The translations under genes and the position numbers were made by a program. Below the pieces are notes generated by a model. It made no database searches. It saw only the letters and a program-made list of their open reading frames with translations, and was not told where the DNA came from. A DNA stretch of 64,000 nt, taken from positions 19,877 to 83,876 of the forward strand of contig NZ_JACARE010000031.1 in NCBI RefSeq assembly GCF_013386765.1. The letters are read 5' to 3'. The DNA is from Pseudomonas yamanorum (lineage in GTDB: Bacteria; Pseudomonadota; Gammaproteobacteria; Pseudomonadales; Pseudomonadaceae). Below are positions 1 to 8,800 of this stretch, piece by piece (the first letter of the stretch is position 1; the number at the start of each line of letters is the position of its first letter).

Positions 1-66
1 TTGCTCGGCAACGAGCACCCGCTTGTCACGGTTTACCGCCGCAAGCTGTTCGCCGCGTTGTACTGA
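1..66 (+). CDS. C-terminal end of an unidentified protein (partial)
   Basis: An open frame runs in from the left edge and stops with TGA at 64-66, giving 21 residues that end in VYRRKLFAALY. It lies tail to tail with the next gene, 3 bases away, as expected of a real gene end. Too little remains to identify a family; no function is proposed. Confidence 0.45.
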   Translation: MLGNEHPLVTVYRRKLFAALY

Positions 67-69
67 CCC

Positions 70-417
70 TTACTCGATCCAGCTGTACAGCGGCGTATCC
101 CCGCCGCTGGCCACCTTGACCTTGGCGCTATGGCGCAGGCGCACCAGCAGGCGCTTGCCCGCAGAGGCGCTGCCGGCCAATCCTTCCAGTTGATCAAGCA
201 GTTCCAGCCCGTTGAGTTGGCCGGCCTTGCGCAGCAAGTCCTGCGCGGCTTGCCACAGGCTCTCGTCCAGGTTCCCCGCCGCCGGCGCCACCACGGGCTC
301 GGCACTCGGGGTTTTGCTGGCCTGCAACTGCGCGCCCAGCCGGGCCCAGTCGCCGTCGTCCAGCTCCACGGTCAAGTCCACCGGCAGGTCGCCGACGGTT
401 CCACGAATTCTCAACAT
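70..417 (-). CDS. hypothetical protein, about 115 aa
   Basis: I do not recognise the family. The product is acidic and soluble-looking, with no signal peptide or membrane segment. The N-terminal 30 residues (MLRIRGTVGDLPVDLTVEL...) look like short beta strands. A Pro/Ala-rich linker follows at about residues 40-55, then a helical part and a Ser/Lys-containing tail ending LYSWIE. I chose the ATG at 417 because a GGGAG ribosome-binding sequence sits 8 bases upstream; a GTG three codons earlier lies directly against that sequence and is less likely. It is divergent from the zinc-uptake block, so it shares the 418-552 spacer with the Zur-like operator. Confidence 0.6.
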   Translation of the reverse strand: MLRIRGTVGDLPVDLTVELDDGDWARLGAQLQASKTPSAEPVVAPAAGNLDESLWQAAQDLLRKAGQLNGLELLDQLEGLAGSASAGKRLLVRLRHSAKVKVASGGDTPLYSWIE

Positions 418-501
418 CGCACTCACTCCCGCACTTTTCTGACGAGCATGCTCCCACGCGTCTTGCGCTACGCCAAGCAGGCGGTCAAACTCGTCGCAAA
501 A

Positions 502-523
502 TTGTTATAAGATCACATAACAA
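502..523 (+). promoter_or_regulatory. Zur-like operator upstream of zrgA
   Basis: An interrupted palindrome, TTGTTAT-N8-ATAACAA, with the core GTTATAAGATCAC. This core closely resembles the Zur site I recall for E. coli znuA/znuC (GTTATAATATCAC). It lies 30-50 bases before the start of zrgA. From established knowledge, the orthologous P. aeruginosa block (PA4063-PA4066) is repressed by zinc through Zur. That this site binds Zur is inference. Confidence 0.6.
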
Positions 524-552
524 AACTTTCATCTTTATCCGGGAGCTCCACC

Positions 553-1161
553 ATGCGCCGTTTGCTGCTCGCTTTGCCCTTTGCCCTATTGCCACTGGCC
601 ATCGCCCAGGCTGCCGACGAGCACGACCATGATCACGAGCACGGCAGCCTGGGTGCTCACGAACACGGTGTCGGCCGCCTCAACGCAGTACTCGACGGCC
701 AGGCCCTGGAGCTGGAGCTGGACAGCCCGGCGATGAACCTGGTGGGTTTCGAACACCTGGCCACCACCGCTGGCGACAAGGCCAAGGTCGCTGCTGCGCG
801 CAAGCAACTTGAGCAACCTTTGGTGCTGTTCAGCCTGCCCAAGGCCGCCGGTTGCGTGATCAGCACCCAGGAACTGAACAGCCCGCTGTTCGGCGACAAG
901 CCTGAAGCCGACCATGACGACGATGACGACCACGCCACCGATGGCAAAGGTGCCGCCGCCCACGAGCATCATCACGACCACAGCGAAATCCACGCTCACT
1001 ACCAGTTCAACTGCGCCACCCCGACTGCGTTGAGCAACCTCGACCTGACCCAGGTGTTCAAGACCTTCCCCGCCACCCAGAAAATTCAGGTACAACTCAT
1101 TGGCCCGAGCGGCCAGCAGGGTGTGGAAGCGACGGCGCAGGCAGCTACGCTGAAATTCTGA
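553..1161 (+). CDS. zrgA: ZrgA-family (DUF2796) histidine-rich periplasmic zinc-uptake protein
   Basis: A 202-residue secreted protein with a signal peptide (residues 1-20, cut after AQA). The mature N-terminus is a His/Asp/Glu cluster (EHDHDHEHGS...HEHG). A second metal-binding stretch at about residues 118-150 holds runs such as DHDDDDDH and HEHHHDH. This is the layout of DUF2796/ZrgA proteins, which bind zinc in the periplasm and help uptake under zinc limitation. GGGAGCTCC lies just before the ATG. It heads the order ZrgA-ABC ATPase-permease-DUF3299 known from PA4063-PA4066 and has a Zur-like site upstream. A REPIN separates it from the ABC genes, so it may be transcribed partly on its own. 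Confidence 0.88.
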   Translation: MRRLLLALPFALLPLAIAQAADEHDHDHEHGSLGAHEHGVGRLNAVLDGQALELELDSPAMNLVGFEHLATTAGDKAKVAAARKQLEQPLVLFSLPKAAGCVISTQELNSPLFGDKPEADHDDDDDHATDGKGAAAHEHHHDHSEIHAHYQFNCATPTALSNLDLTQVFKTFPATQKIQVQLIGPSGQQGVEATAQAATLKF

Positions 1162-1174
1162 TGTAACCCCCCTT

Positions 1175-1263
1175 CTGTAGGAGCTGGCTTGCCAGCGATG
1201 CAGACACCGCGGTGCTCCAGAAACACCGCGGTGACGCCATCGCAGGCAAGCCAGCTCCTACAG
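1175..1263. repeat. REPIN (paired inverted REP), zrgA-ABC spacer
   Basis: Two 26-base arms (1175-1200 and 1238-1263) are inverted copies with one mismatch, on the theme TGTAGGAGCTGGCTTGCC. Between them the palindrome CACCGCGGTG occurs twice as a direct repeat. This is the typical fluorescent-pseudomonad REP doublet. As RNA it would form a long hairpin between zrgA and the downstream ABC genes. Confidence 0.9.
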
Positions 1264-1308
1264 TTGATCGGTGTCATCATTCAAATCGAGCCAGACCACT
1301 GATTTCCT

Positions 1309-2019
1309 ATGACCCAAGCACTTATCGAACTGTCTGACCTGGGCTTCAACTGGCCAGGTCACCCGCAGTTGCTGGACATCCCGACGTTTCGCCTGGAGCC
1401 GGGCGAAACCCTGTTCCTCAAGGGCCCCAGCGGCAGTGGCAAGACCACCTTGCTGGGCCTGTTGGGCGGCGTGCAAAAGCCCAGTCGCGGCAGCATTCGT
1501 CTGCTGGGCCAGGAGCTGACCGAACTCTCGGCCGGCGCCCGTGACCGCTTTCGCGTCGACCACACCGGCTACATCTTCCAGCAGTTCAACCTGCTGCCGT
1601 TTCTTTCGGTGCGCGAGAACGTCGAGCTGCCCTGTCACTTCTCCAAGCTGCGGGCGCAACGGGCGATCCAGCGCCACGGCAGCGTCGACCAGGCCGCCGC
1701 GACCTTGCTCGCCCACCTGGGCCTCAAGGACAAAAACCTGCTGGAACGCCGCGCCGATTCCCTGTCCATCGGCCAGCAACAACGGGTGGCCGCCGCCCGC
1801 GCGCTGATCGGCCAACCGGAACTGGTAATCGCCGACGAGCCGACTTCAGCCCTGGACTACGACGCCCGGGAAGCCTTCATTCAGCTGCTGTTCGCCGAGT
1901 GCCGCGAAGCAGGCGCCAGCCTGTTGTTCGTCAGCCATGACCAGAGCCTGGCGCCGCTGTTCGACCGCAACCTGTCGCTGGCCGAACTCAATCGCGCCGC
2001 CACGCCCGTAGAGGTTTGA
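1309..2019 (+). CDS. ABC transporter ATP-binding protein of the zinc-responsive block
   Basis: A 236-residue LolD/MacB-type ATPase that would energise the permease encoded one base downstream. Visible motifs are Walker A GPSGSGKT at 39-46, the Q-loop (IFQQFNLLP) near 90-98, signature LSIGQQQR at 152-159 (Ile in place of the first usual Gly), Walker B LVIADEP at 172-178, and the H-loop His at 210. It corresponds by position to PA4064. The block is associated with zinc import, but MacB/LolD-type ABC proteins usually act in export or mechanotransmission, so the transported substrate is uncertain. Confidence 0.88.
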   Translation: MTQALIELSDLGFNWPGHPQLLDIPTFRLEPGETLFLKGPSGSGKTTLLGLLGGVQKPSRGSIRLLGQELTELSAGARDRFRVDHTGYIFQQFNLLPFLSVRENVELPCHFSKLRAQRAIQRHGSVDQAAATLLAHLGLKDKNLLERRADSLSIGQQQRVAAARALIGQPELVIADEPTSALDYDAREAFIQLLFAECREAGASLLFVSHDQSLAPLFDRNLSLAELNRAATPVEV

Positions 2020-2020
2020 G

Positions 2021-3286
2021 ATGTATTTGTTTCGTCTAGCCATGGCCAGCCTGGCTAACCGCCGCTTTACCGCGATCCTCACCGCCTTCGCCATCGCCCT
2101 GTCGGTGTGCCTGTTGCTGGCGGTGGAACGGGTACGCACCGAAGCCCGCGCCAGCTTCGCCAGCACCATCAGCGGCACCGACCTGATCGTCGGCGCGCGC
2201 TCCGGCTCGGTGAATTTGCTGCTGTATTCGGTGTTCCGCATCGGCAACGCCACCAACAACATTCGCTGGGACAGCTACGAGCACTTCGCCGCCAGCCCCC
2301 AGGTGAAATGGGCGATCCCGATTTCCCTCGGCGACTCCCACCGCGGCTACCGTGTGATGGGCACCAACGAATCCTATTTCGAACACTACCAATATGGCCG
2401 CCGGCAGAACCTCGAACTGGCCAGCGGTCGCGCCTTCGCCACCGACCCGTTCGAAGTGGTGCTCGGCGCCGAAGTGGCCGACGCCCTGCATTACAAACTC
2501 GGCGACAAGCTGGTATTGGCCCATGGCGTGGCGGTGGTCAGCCTGGTCAAGCACGATGACAAGCCGTTCACCGTGGTCGGCATTCTCAAGCGCACCGGCA
2601 CCCCGGTGGACCGCACGCTGCATATCAGCCTCGGCGGCATGGAAGCGATCCATATCGACTGGCACAACGGCGTACCGGCCCAGGGCAAAGGCCGGATCAG
2701 CGCCGATCAGGCCCGCAACATGGACCTGACGCCGCAAGCCATCACCGCGTTCATGCTCGGCCTGAACAACAAGATTTCCACCTTCGCCCTGCAACGGGAG
2801 ATCAACGAATTCCGTGGCGAGCCGATGCTGGCGATCCTGCCGGGCGTGGCGCTGCAAGAGCTGTGGAGCATGATGGGCACCGCCGAAAAGGCGCTGTTCG
2901 TGATCTCGCTGTTCGTGGTGCTGACCGGCTTGATCGGCATGCTCACCGCGATCCTCACCAGCCTCAACGAGCGGCGCCGGGAAATGGCGATCCTGCGGTC
3001 GGTGGGCGCGCGGCCCTGGCACATCGCGACCTTGCTGATCTTCGAGGCGTTCGCCCTGGCATTGTCGGGCGTGATCGCCGGCGTCGGGCTGTTGTATGTG
3101 TGCATCGCCGCGTCTCGCGGGTATTTGCAGGCCAACTACGGCCTGGACCTGCCGCTGTCGTTGCCGAGCGAATATGAATGGACCCTGCTCGGCGGTATTC
3201 TCGTCGCAGCCCTGCTGATGGGCAGCGTGCCGGCCTGGCGCGCCTACCGGCAATCGTTGGCCGATGGCCTGTCGATACGTTTATGA
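2021..3286 (+). CDS. ABC transporter permease (MacB/FtsX type) of the zinc-responsive block
   Basis: A 421-residue inner-membrane protein. One N-terminal membrane helix (about residues 14-34) is followed by a large periplasmic MacB_PCD-like domain. Three C-terminal helices (about 287-312, 337-365 and 388-405) form the FtsX domain. The cytoplasmic loop after the second helix carries the ERRREMAILRSVGARP motif typical of this family. It starts one base after the ATPase stop codon, and its stop codon overlaps an ATG of the next gene, so the three genes are co-translated. It corresponds to PA4065. No periplasmic adaptor gene accompanies it, unlike MacAB. Confidence 0.88.
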   Translation: MYLFRLAMASLANRRFTAILTAFAIALSVCLLLAVERVRTEARASFASTISGTDLIVGARSGSVNLLLYSVFRIGNATNNIRWDSYEHFAASPQVKWAIPISLGDSHRGYRVMGTNESYFEHYQYGRRQNLELASGRAFATDPFEVVLGAEVADALHYKLGDKLVLAHGVAVVSLVKHDDKPFTVVGILKRTGTPVDRTLHISLGGMEAIHIDWHNGVPAQGKGRISADQARNMDLTPQAITAFMLGLNNKISTFALQREINEFRGEPMLAILPGVALQELWSMMGTAEKALFVISLFVVLTGLIGMLTAILTSLNERRREMAILRSVGARPWHIATLLIFEAFALALSGVIAGVGLLYVCIAASRGYLQANYGLDLPLSLPSEYEWTLLGGILVAALLMGSVPAWRAYRQSLADGLSIRL

Positions 3287-3297
3287 GGAAGCTGTTG

Positions 3298-3819
3298 ATG
3301 CGTCGCGTCGTGCTTGCACTGTTACTGCTGGTGGCCCTGCCTGCCTGGGCTGAAGAGCAGCCCAAGGACCTGTCGTGGCAGGAGATGATTCCGCCCGACG
3401 CGCCACCGGAAATTCCCAACATGAAACCGTTGCACGACTTGTCGGGCATGGCGGATGCGCTGTCGGTGGAGTCTGCGCCGGCCGCCAAGCAAGACCTGCC
3501 CAACGCGCCAGTCGTACAAAGCCTGGACGGTAAGCACATTCGCCTGCCGGGCTACATCGTGCCGCTGGAAGTCAGCGAAGAAGGCCGTACCACGGAGTTT
3601 CTGCTGGTGCCGTATTTCGGCGCGTGCATCCACGTGCCGCCACCGCCGTCGAACCAGATCGTGCATGTCAAAAGCGAGATCGGCGTGAAGCTCGACGAGC
3701 TGTACCAGCCGTACTGGATCGAAGGCCAGATGCAGGTCAAACCGTCCAGCAGCGAACTGGCCGATGCCGGTTACCAGATGGATGCCGACAAGATCTACGT
3801 GTACGAGTTGCAGGAATAA
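3298..3819 (+). CDS. DUF3299 periplasmic protein
   Basis: A 173-residue secreted protein: signal peptide in the first 18 residues (MRRVVLALLLLVALPAWA), then a domain with the conserved FGACIHVPPPPSNQ motif of DUF3299. Function is unknown in the family; the Cys and His of that motif could hold a metal. The chosen ATG has AGGAAG six bases upstream; an alternative ATG at 3283 overlaps the permease stop codon and adds five residues. It is last in the zinc block and corresponds to PA4066, so a role in zinc acquisition is inferred from context only. Confidence 0.82.
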   Translation: MRRVVLALLLLVALPAWAEEQPKDLSWQEMIPPDAPPEIPNMKPLHDLSGMADALSVESAPAAKQDLPNAPVVQSLDGKHIRLPGYIVPLEVSEEGRTTEFLLVPYFGACIHVPPPPSNQIVHVKSEIGVKLDELYQPYWIEGQMQVKPSSSELADAGYQMDADKIYVYELQE

Positions 3820-3837
3820 GCCGTGATTGCGCTTTCA

Positions 3838-3851
3838 TTGAGCTGAGTCAA
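3838..3851 (+). promoter_or_regulatory. ANR/FNR-like site upstream of oprG
   Basis: TTGAG-CTGA-GTCAA matches the ANR/FNR consensus TTGAT-N4-ATCAA at 8 of its 10 defined positions and remains symmetric. A weak -10-like TACCAT lies at 3873-3878, which would put the site at about -41 from the start of transcription, the class II activator position. oprG of P. aeruginosa is reported as induced in low oxygen through ANR, so the site makes sense. Binding is inferred. Confidence 0.5.
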
Positions 3852-3915
3852 AAGCTCGAACGTTACGATCTTTACCATTGGACACAAGCAATTAATAACG
3901 TCCTTTGGAGCTCCC

Positions 3916-4614
3916 ATGAACAAGTCCCTGCTTGGCGCGTCGCTTGTCGCGCTCGCCCTCGTCGCCCCCGTTGCCCACGCTCACGAAGCGGGCGATATCC
4001 TGATTCGCGCCGGCGCCATCACCGTCAACCCGAAAGCGGACAGCAGCAGCGTCAAGGTTGACCAGGGCCCGCTGGCCGGGACCAACCTGGGCGGCAAGGC
4101 GACCATGAGCAGCGACACTCAATTGGGCTTGAACTTCGCCTACATGTTCACCAGCCACTGGGGTATCGAACTGCTGGCGGCCACCCCGTTCGAACACGAC
4201 GTGAAGATCAAGAACACCGCCCTGGGCGCCGCCAACGGCAAGCTCGGCTCGCTCAAACACCTGCCGCCGACCCTTAGCGTCGTGTACTACCCGCTGGACA
4301 GCAAGTCGGCGTTCCAGCCGTATGTGGGCGCCGGTATCAACTACACCTGGATCTACGACGAACACGTCGGCGGTCGCGCCCAAGAGGCCGGCTTCAGCAA
4401 CTTCAAGGCCGAAAACTCCTGGGGCTGGGCCGCGCAGATCGGTGCGGACTACATGATCAACGACAAGTGGATGATCAACGCCCAGGCGCGCTACATCGAC
4501 ATCAGCACCAAGGCCACTGTGGACAATAACGCGCTGGGCCAGGGCACTCGGGCCAAGGTCAACGTGGATGTGGACCCGATGGTTTACATGGTGGGGATTG
4601 GCTACAAGTTCTAA
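3916..4614 (+). CDS. oprG: OprG/OmpW-family outer-membrane porin
   Basis: A 232-residue outer-membrane protein: signal peptide ending VAHA (residue 22), mature start HEAGDILIRAG, and an OmpW-type small beta-barrel whose strands alternate polar and hydrophobic residues, ending in the C-terminal Phe (GIGYKF) used for barrel assembly. OprG/OmpW forms a narrow eight-stranded channel for small hydrophobic molecules or amino acids. It follows the zinc block as PA4067 follows PA4066. A 96-base gap carries an ANR-like site, suggesting its own oxygen-responsive promoter. A TTTGGAG ribosome-binding sequence precedes the ATG. Confidence 0.93.
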   Translation: MNKSLLGASLVALALVAPVAHAHEAGDILIRAGAITVNPKADSSSVKVDQGPLAGTNLGGKATMSSDTQLGLNFAYMFTSHWGIELLAATPFEHDVKIKNTALGAANGKLGSLKHLPPTLSVVYYPLDSKSAFQPYVGAGINYTWIYDEHVGGRAQEAGFSNFKAENSWGWAAQIGADYMINDKWMINAQARYIDISTKATVDNNALGQGTRAKVNVDVDPMVYMVGIGYKF

Positions 4615-4642
4615 ACACGCGCTAAGCAACGCAGCCTATCCA

Positions 4643-4768
4643 AATGTGGGAGCTGGCTTGTGTGAGAGCTGGCTTGCCTGCGATAGCATCACCTCGGTGA
4701 GACTGAAAAACCGAGTTGCCTGCATCGCGGGCAAGCCCGGCTCCCACATAAGCCCCGCTCCCACATTT
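4643..4768. repeat. Nested double REPIN between oprG and the next gene
   Basis: Inner arms TGTGAGAGCTGGCTTGCC.. (from 4661) and ..GGCAAGCCCGGCTCCCACAT (to 4749) are flanked by a second outer pair: AATGTGGGAGCTGGCTT at 4643-4659 and its inverted relative AGCCCCGCTCCCACATT at 4751-4767. The repeat therefore looks like a REPIN that duplicated its outer arms. It lies between two convergent genes. Confidence 0.85.
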
Positions 4769-4783
4769 TGTTTTGTGTTGTTC

Positions 4784-5668
4784 TCAGCTATGCCGGTAAA
4801 ACCGGTCGAGCAACGCCGGTAACCCGGCCCGCCAGGCCCGCGGCTTGATACCGAAGGTGTGGAGGATTTTCTTGCACGCCAGCACCGCGTGTTGCGGCTC
4901 GTCGGCGGCATCCGGGCGGGCGGCGTGGGCCTGGGCGGTCGGGGCTTCCACCGCCAGCGGGTGGAAGTTGCGCGCTTCGGTGAGGATCGCCTGACCCAGC
5001 GCCAGCGCAGTGGTCGCCTCTTGGCCGGCGTAGTGGTAGGTGCCCCACAACGGCGCGGCGCAATCGAGTTGCTTGAGCACCGAAATGATCACCCGCGCGG
5101 CGTCATCCACCGGCGTCGGGTTGCCCCGGCGGTCGTCAGCCATCAACAGTTCATCAGGCTTTTCGGCGCGGGCCAGGAAGCGCCCGAGGGTGCCGTCGAC
5201 GCTGTCATCCAGCAGCCAGCCAAAGCGCAACAGCACGTGCTGCGGGCAGGTGGCGCGTACGCTCTGCTCGATGCGCCACAACGCCTGGCCACGCAGGCCT
5301 AACGGTACGGGTTCGTCTTTTTCGCTGTAGGCAGTGGCGCGGGAGCCATCGAACACCCGGTAGCTGGACGGTTGCAGCAAGGTAATGCTGTGGTGCTGGC
5401 ACAGTTCGGCCAGGCGCTCGATCGCATATTCCTGTGCGGCCAGGCGTGTCTCGCTGACCGTCTCCGCCTGAAACCAGTCGAAGTAATAGGCGAGATTGAT
5501 CAAGGCATCGGGACGGGTGTCGTCGAGCAGTTGCGTGAGACTCGCGGCATCCCAGCCGTCTTGGGGCGGACGCGGGGCGAGGAAACCGATGTCTTCCTCC
5601 GCACCGAGGCGAATCAGCGCCTGCCCGAGGGCATTCCCGCCGCCCAGTAACATAAGGCGCATTCGCAT
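4784..5668 (-). CDS. RmlD-like sugar-nucleotide-binding / short-chain reductase protein
   Basis: A 294-residue NAD(P)-binding Rossmann protein of the RmlD_sub_bind (dTDP-4-dehydrorhamnose reductase-like) family. The N-terminal beta strand and glycine loop read MLLGGGNALGQALI. Then come a DALINLAYYFDW segment, a Ser/Tyr region (LLQPSSYRVFDG), and a C-terminal part resembling the substrate side of extended SDRs. The classical catalytic YxxxK is not obvious, so the true reaction is unclear. It stands alone rather than in a rhamnose operon. The ATG at 5668 starts right before the Rossmann strand; an ATG at 5729 would add 20 polar residues, and neither has a clear ribosome-binding sequence. Divergent from lhr. 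Confidence 0.75.
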   Translation of the reverse strand: MRMRLMLLGGGNALGQALIRLGAEEDIGFLAPRPPQDGWDAASLTQLLDDTRPDALINLAYYFDWFQAETVSETRLAAQEYAIERLAELCQHHSITLLQPSSYRVFDGSRATAYSEKDEPVPLGLRGQALWRIEQSVRATCPQHVLLRFGWLLDDSVDGTLGRFLARAEKPDELLMADDRRGNPTPVDDAARVIISVLKQLDCAAPLWGTYHYAGQEATTALALGQAILTEARNFHPLAVEAPTAQAHAARPDAADEPQHAVLACKKILHTFGIKPRAWRAGLPALLDRFYRHS

Positions 5669-5834
5669 AGATTGAGCAGGCCCGGTCTGTTTGGAACGAT
5701 GGTTATTATCGACAGGCTTGTGAGCCATGCCGTTGGCATTTGCCAGAATCGTTGCATTTTGCGGGTTTGTAGCGCAACCGTCACTTATAAAGTGCGGGGT
5801 TGCAAGTTGCCGGGGCTGGCCGCATAAATTGGGT

Positions 5835-8800
5835 ATGAACCTTCCTGAATCAACGGACACGGTCCTGCACGGTTTCCACCCCGCCGTCAGCGCCTGGTTC
5901 CGCAGCACGTTCCCCTCGGTGACCGCCGCCCAGGCCCAGGCGTGGCCGCTGATTCGCCAGCGCCGCTCCACGCTGATCGCCGCGCCCACCGGCTCAGGCA
6001 AGACCCTGACGGCCTTTCTCGCGGTGCTGGACGACCTGGTCCACCAAGGCCTGGCCAATGGCGGCCAACTGCCGGACCAGACGCTGGTGGTGTACGTCTC
6101 GCCGCTGAAGGCCTTGTCCAACGACATCCAGATCAACCTGCAAACCCCGCTGGCCGGCATCACCGAGCACCTGCAACGGCTGGGCCTGCCGCCGCTGGCG
6201 ATCCGCACCGCCGTGCGTACCGGTGACACCCCGCAGAAAGACCGCGCCCTGATGCGCAAGCACCCGCCGCACATCCTGGTCACCACCCCGGAATCGCTCT
6301 ATGTGTTGCTGGGCTCGGACTCCGGCCGACAGATGCTCGCCAGCATCCGCACGGTGATCGTCGACGAAATCCACGCCATTGCCGCCAGCAAACGCGGCAG
6401 CCACCTGGCCCTGACGCTGGAGCGGCTGCAGGGTTTGTGCCGCGAACCGCTGACCCGCATCGGCCTGTCGGCCACGCAAAAGCCGATCGAAGCGGTATCG
6501 CGCTTCCTGGTGGGCACCGACCGCTCCTGTGAAATCGTCGATATCGGCCACGCACGCCCTCGGGACCTGGATATCGAAGTACCACCGGTGCCGCTGTCGG
6601 CCGTCATGGCCAACGACGTGTGGGACCTGGTCTACGACCGCCTCGCCGAACTGGCCAGGCAACACCGCACCACGCTGATTTTCGTCAACACCCGGCGCCT
6701 GGCCGAACGCCTGGCCCGGCACTTGAGCGAGCGCCTGGGCAAAACTGCCGTCGCCGCCCACCACGGCAGCCTCGCCAAGGAACTGCGCCTGGACGCCGAA
6801 CAACGGCTCAAGGCCGGCGAACTGCAAGTGCTGATCGCTACCGCGTCGCTGGAACTGGGGATTGATATCGGTGATGTCGACCTGGTGTGCCAGATCGCCT
6901 CGCCGGGCTCGATCAATGGTTTTCTGCAGAGAGTCGGACGCTCCGGGCACCAGGTCGGCGGCACGCCCAAGGGCCGGTTGTTCGCCACCACCCGCGACGA
7001 TCTGATCGAATGCGCCGCCCTGCTCGACTGCGTGCGCCGGGGCGAGCTGGACACCTTGCTGATCCCGGTCGCGCCGCTGGATGTGCTGGCCCAGCAGATC
7101 ATCGCCGAAGTCAGCTGCCAGGAATGGCAGGAACATGCCCTGCTCACGCTGATTCGCCGCGCCTCGCCCTACGCCGAACTGGATGAGCGCCACTACCAGG
7201 CGCTGCTGCAAATGCTCGCCGAAGGCTACAACGGTCGCCAGGGCATCCGCAGTGCCTACCTGCACCGCGACGCCATCACCCGCACCCTGCGCGGCCGGCG
7301 TGGCGCCAAGCTCACTGCGGTGACCAGCGGCGGCACCATCCCCGACAACGCCGACTACAGCGTGCTGCTGGAGCCGCAAAGCCTGAACATCGGCAGCGTC
7401 AACGAAGACTTCGCGGTGGAAAGCATCGCCGGGGATATCTTCCAGTTGGGCAATACCTCCTACCGCATCCTGCGGGTGGAAGCCGGCAAGGTGCGGGTCG
7501 AAGACGCACACGGCCAGCCGCCGACCATTCCGTTCTGGCTCGGTGAAGCACCGGGGCGCAGTGCGGAGTTATCGTTTGCCGTGGCGCGTCTACATGGGCA
7601 GTTGGACGAGCTGCTGGCCGCCACGCCGGGCAACCTGCAAGCGGCACTCGACTGGCTCACCGGCACCCTCGGATTGAACCTGGCCAGCGCCGAGCAACTG
7701 GTGGATTACCTGGCGCGAGCGCGGCTGGCATTGAGCGCGCTGCCGTCCCAGGACACGTTGATCATGGAGCGGTTTTTCGACGAGTCCGGCGGCACCCAAC
7801 TGATCATCCACACGCCGTTCGGCAGTCGCATCAACCGCGCCTGGGGCCTGGCGTTGCGCAAGCGTTTTTGCCGCACCTTCAACTTCGAACTGCAAGCCGC
7901 CGCCAGCGAGGATGCGATCGTGTTGTCGCTGTCTACCAGCCACAGCTTCGAGCTGGACGAGGTGTGGCGCTACCTCAACAGCAACACGGCCGAACACATC
8001 CTGATCCAGGCGGTGCTGGATGCGCCGCTGTTCGGCGTGCGTTGGCGCTGGAATGCGGGCGTCGCTCTGGCGCTGCCGCGTTATACCGGCGGGCGCAAGG
8101 TGGCGCCGCAGATCCAGCGCATGAAGAGTGAAGACCTGATCGCCAGTGTGTTCCCCGACCAGATCGCCTGCCTGGAAAACCTCGCCGGCGAGCGCGAAGT
8201 GCCGGAGCATCCGCTGGTGGAACAAACCCTCGACGACTGCCTGCACGAGGCCATGGACAGCGAAGGCTGGCTGGCCCTGCTGCGGCGCATGGAGCGCGGT
8301 GAAATCCGCCTGATCAGCCGCGACCTGCCGGCGCCGTCGCCGCTGGCGGCAGAGATTCTCAGCGCCCGCCCCTACACCTTTCTCGATGACGCTCCACTGG
8401 AAGAGCGCCGCACCCAGGCCGTGCTCAACCGGCGCTGGAGCGACCCGCAAAGCACCGACGACCTCGGCGCCCTGGATGCCGAGGCGATTGCCGGTGTACG
8501 CGAGGAAGCATGGCCCGCGCCCAATGGCCTGGACGAGATGCATGAGGCGTTGATGAGCCTGGCGTGCATCGCTGAATCGGAAGTCACGCCGCAGTGGGCC
8601 GAATGGCTGCAAGCCCTGGCCGACGGTGGACGCGCCAGCCGTTTGCCAATTGGCACCGACCAGGCGGTTTGGGTGGCCGTGGAACGCTTGAGTTGCTTGA
8701 CCGCGATCTATCCGAATGACCTGCCGCTGCTGCCCGGCTTTGATGAACCCTGGACCTTCGACGAAGCCCTGGTGGAAGTGCTGCGGGCGCGCCTGAGCGG

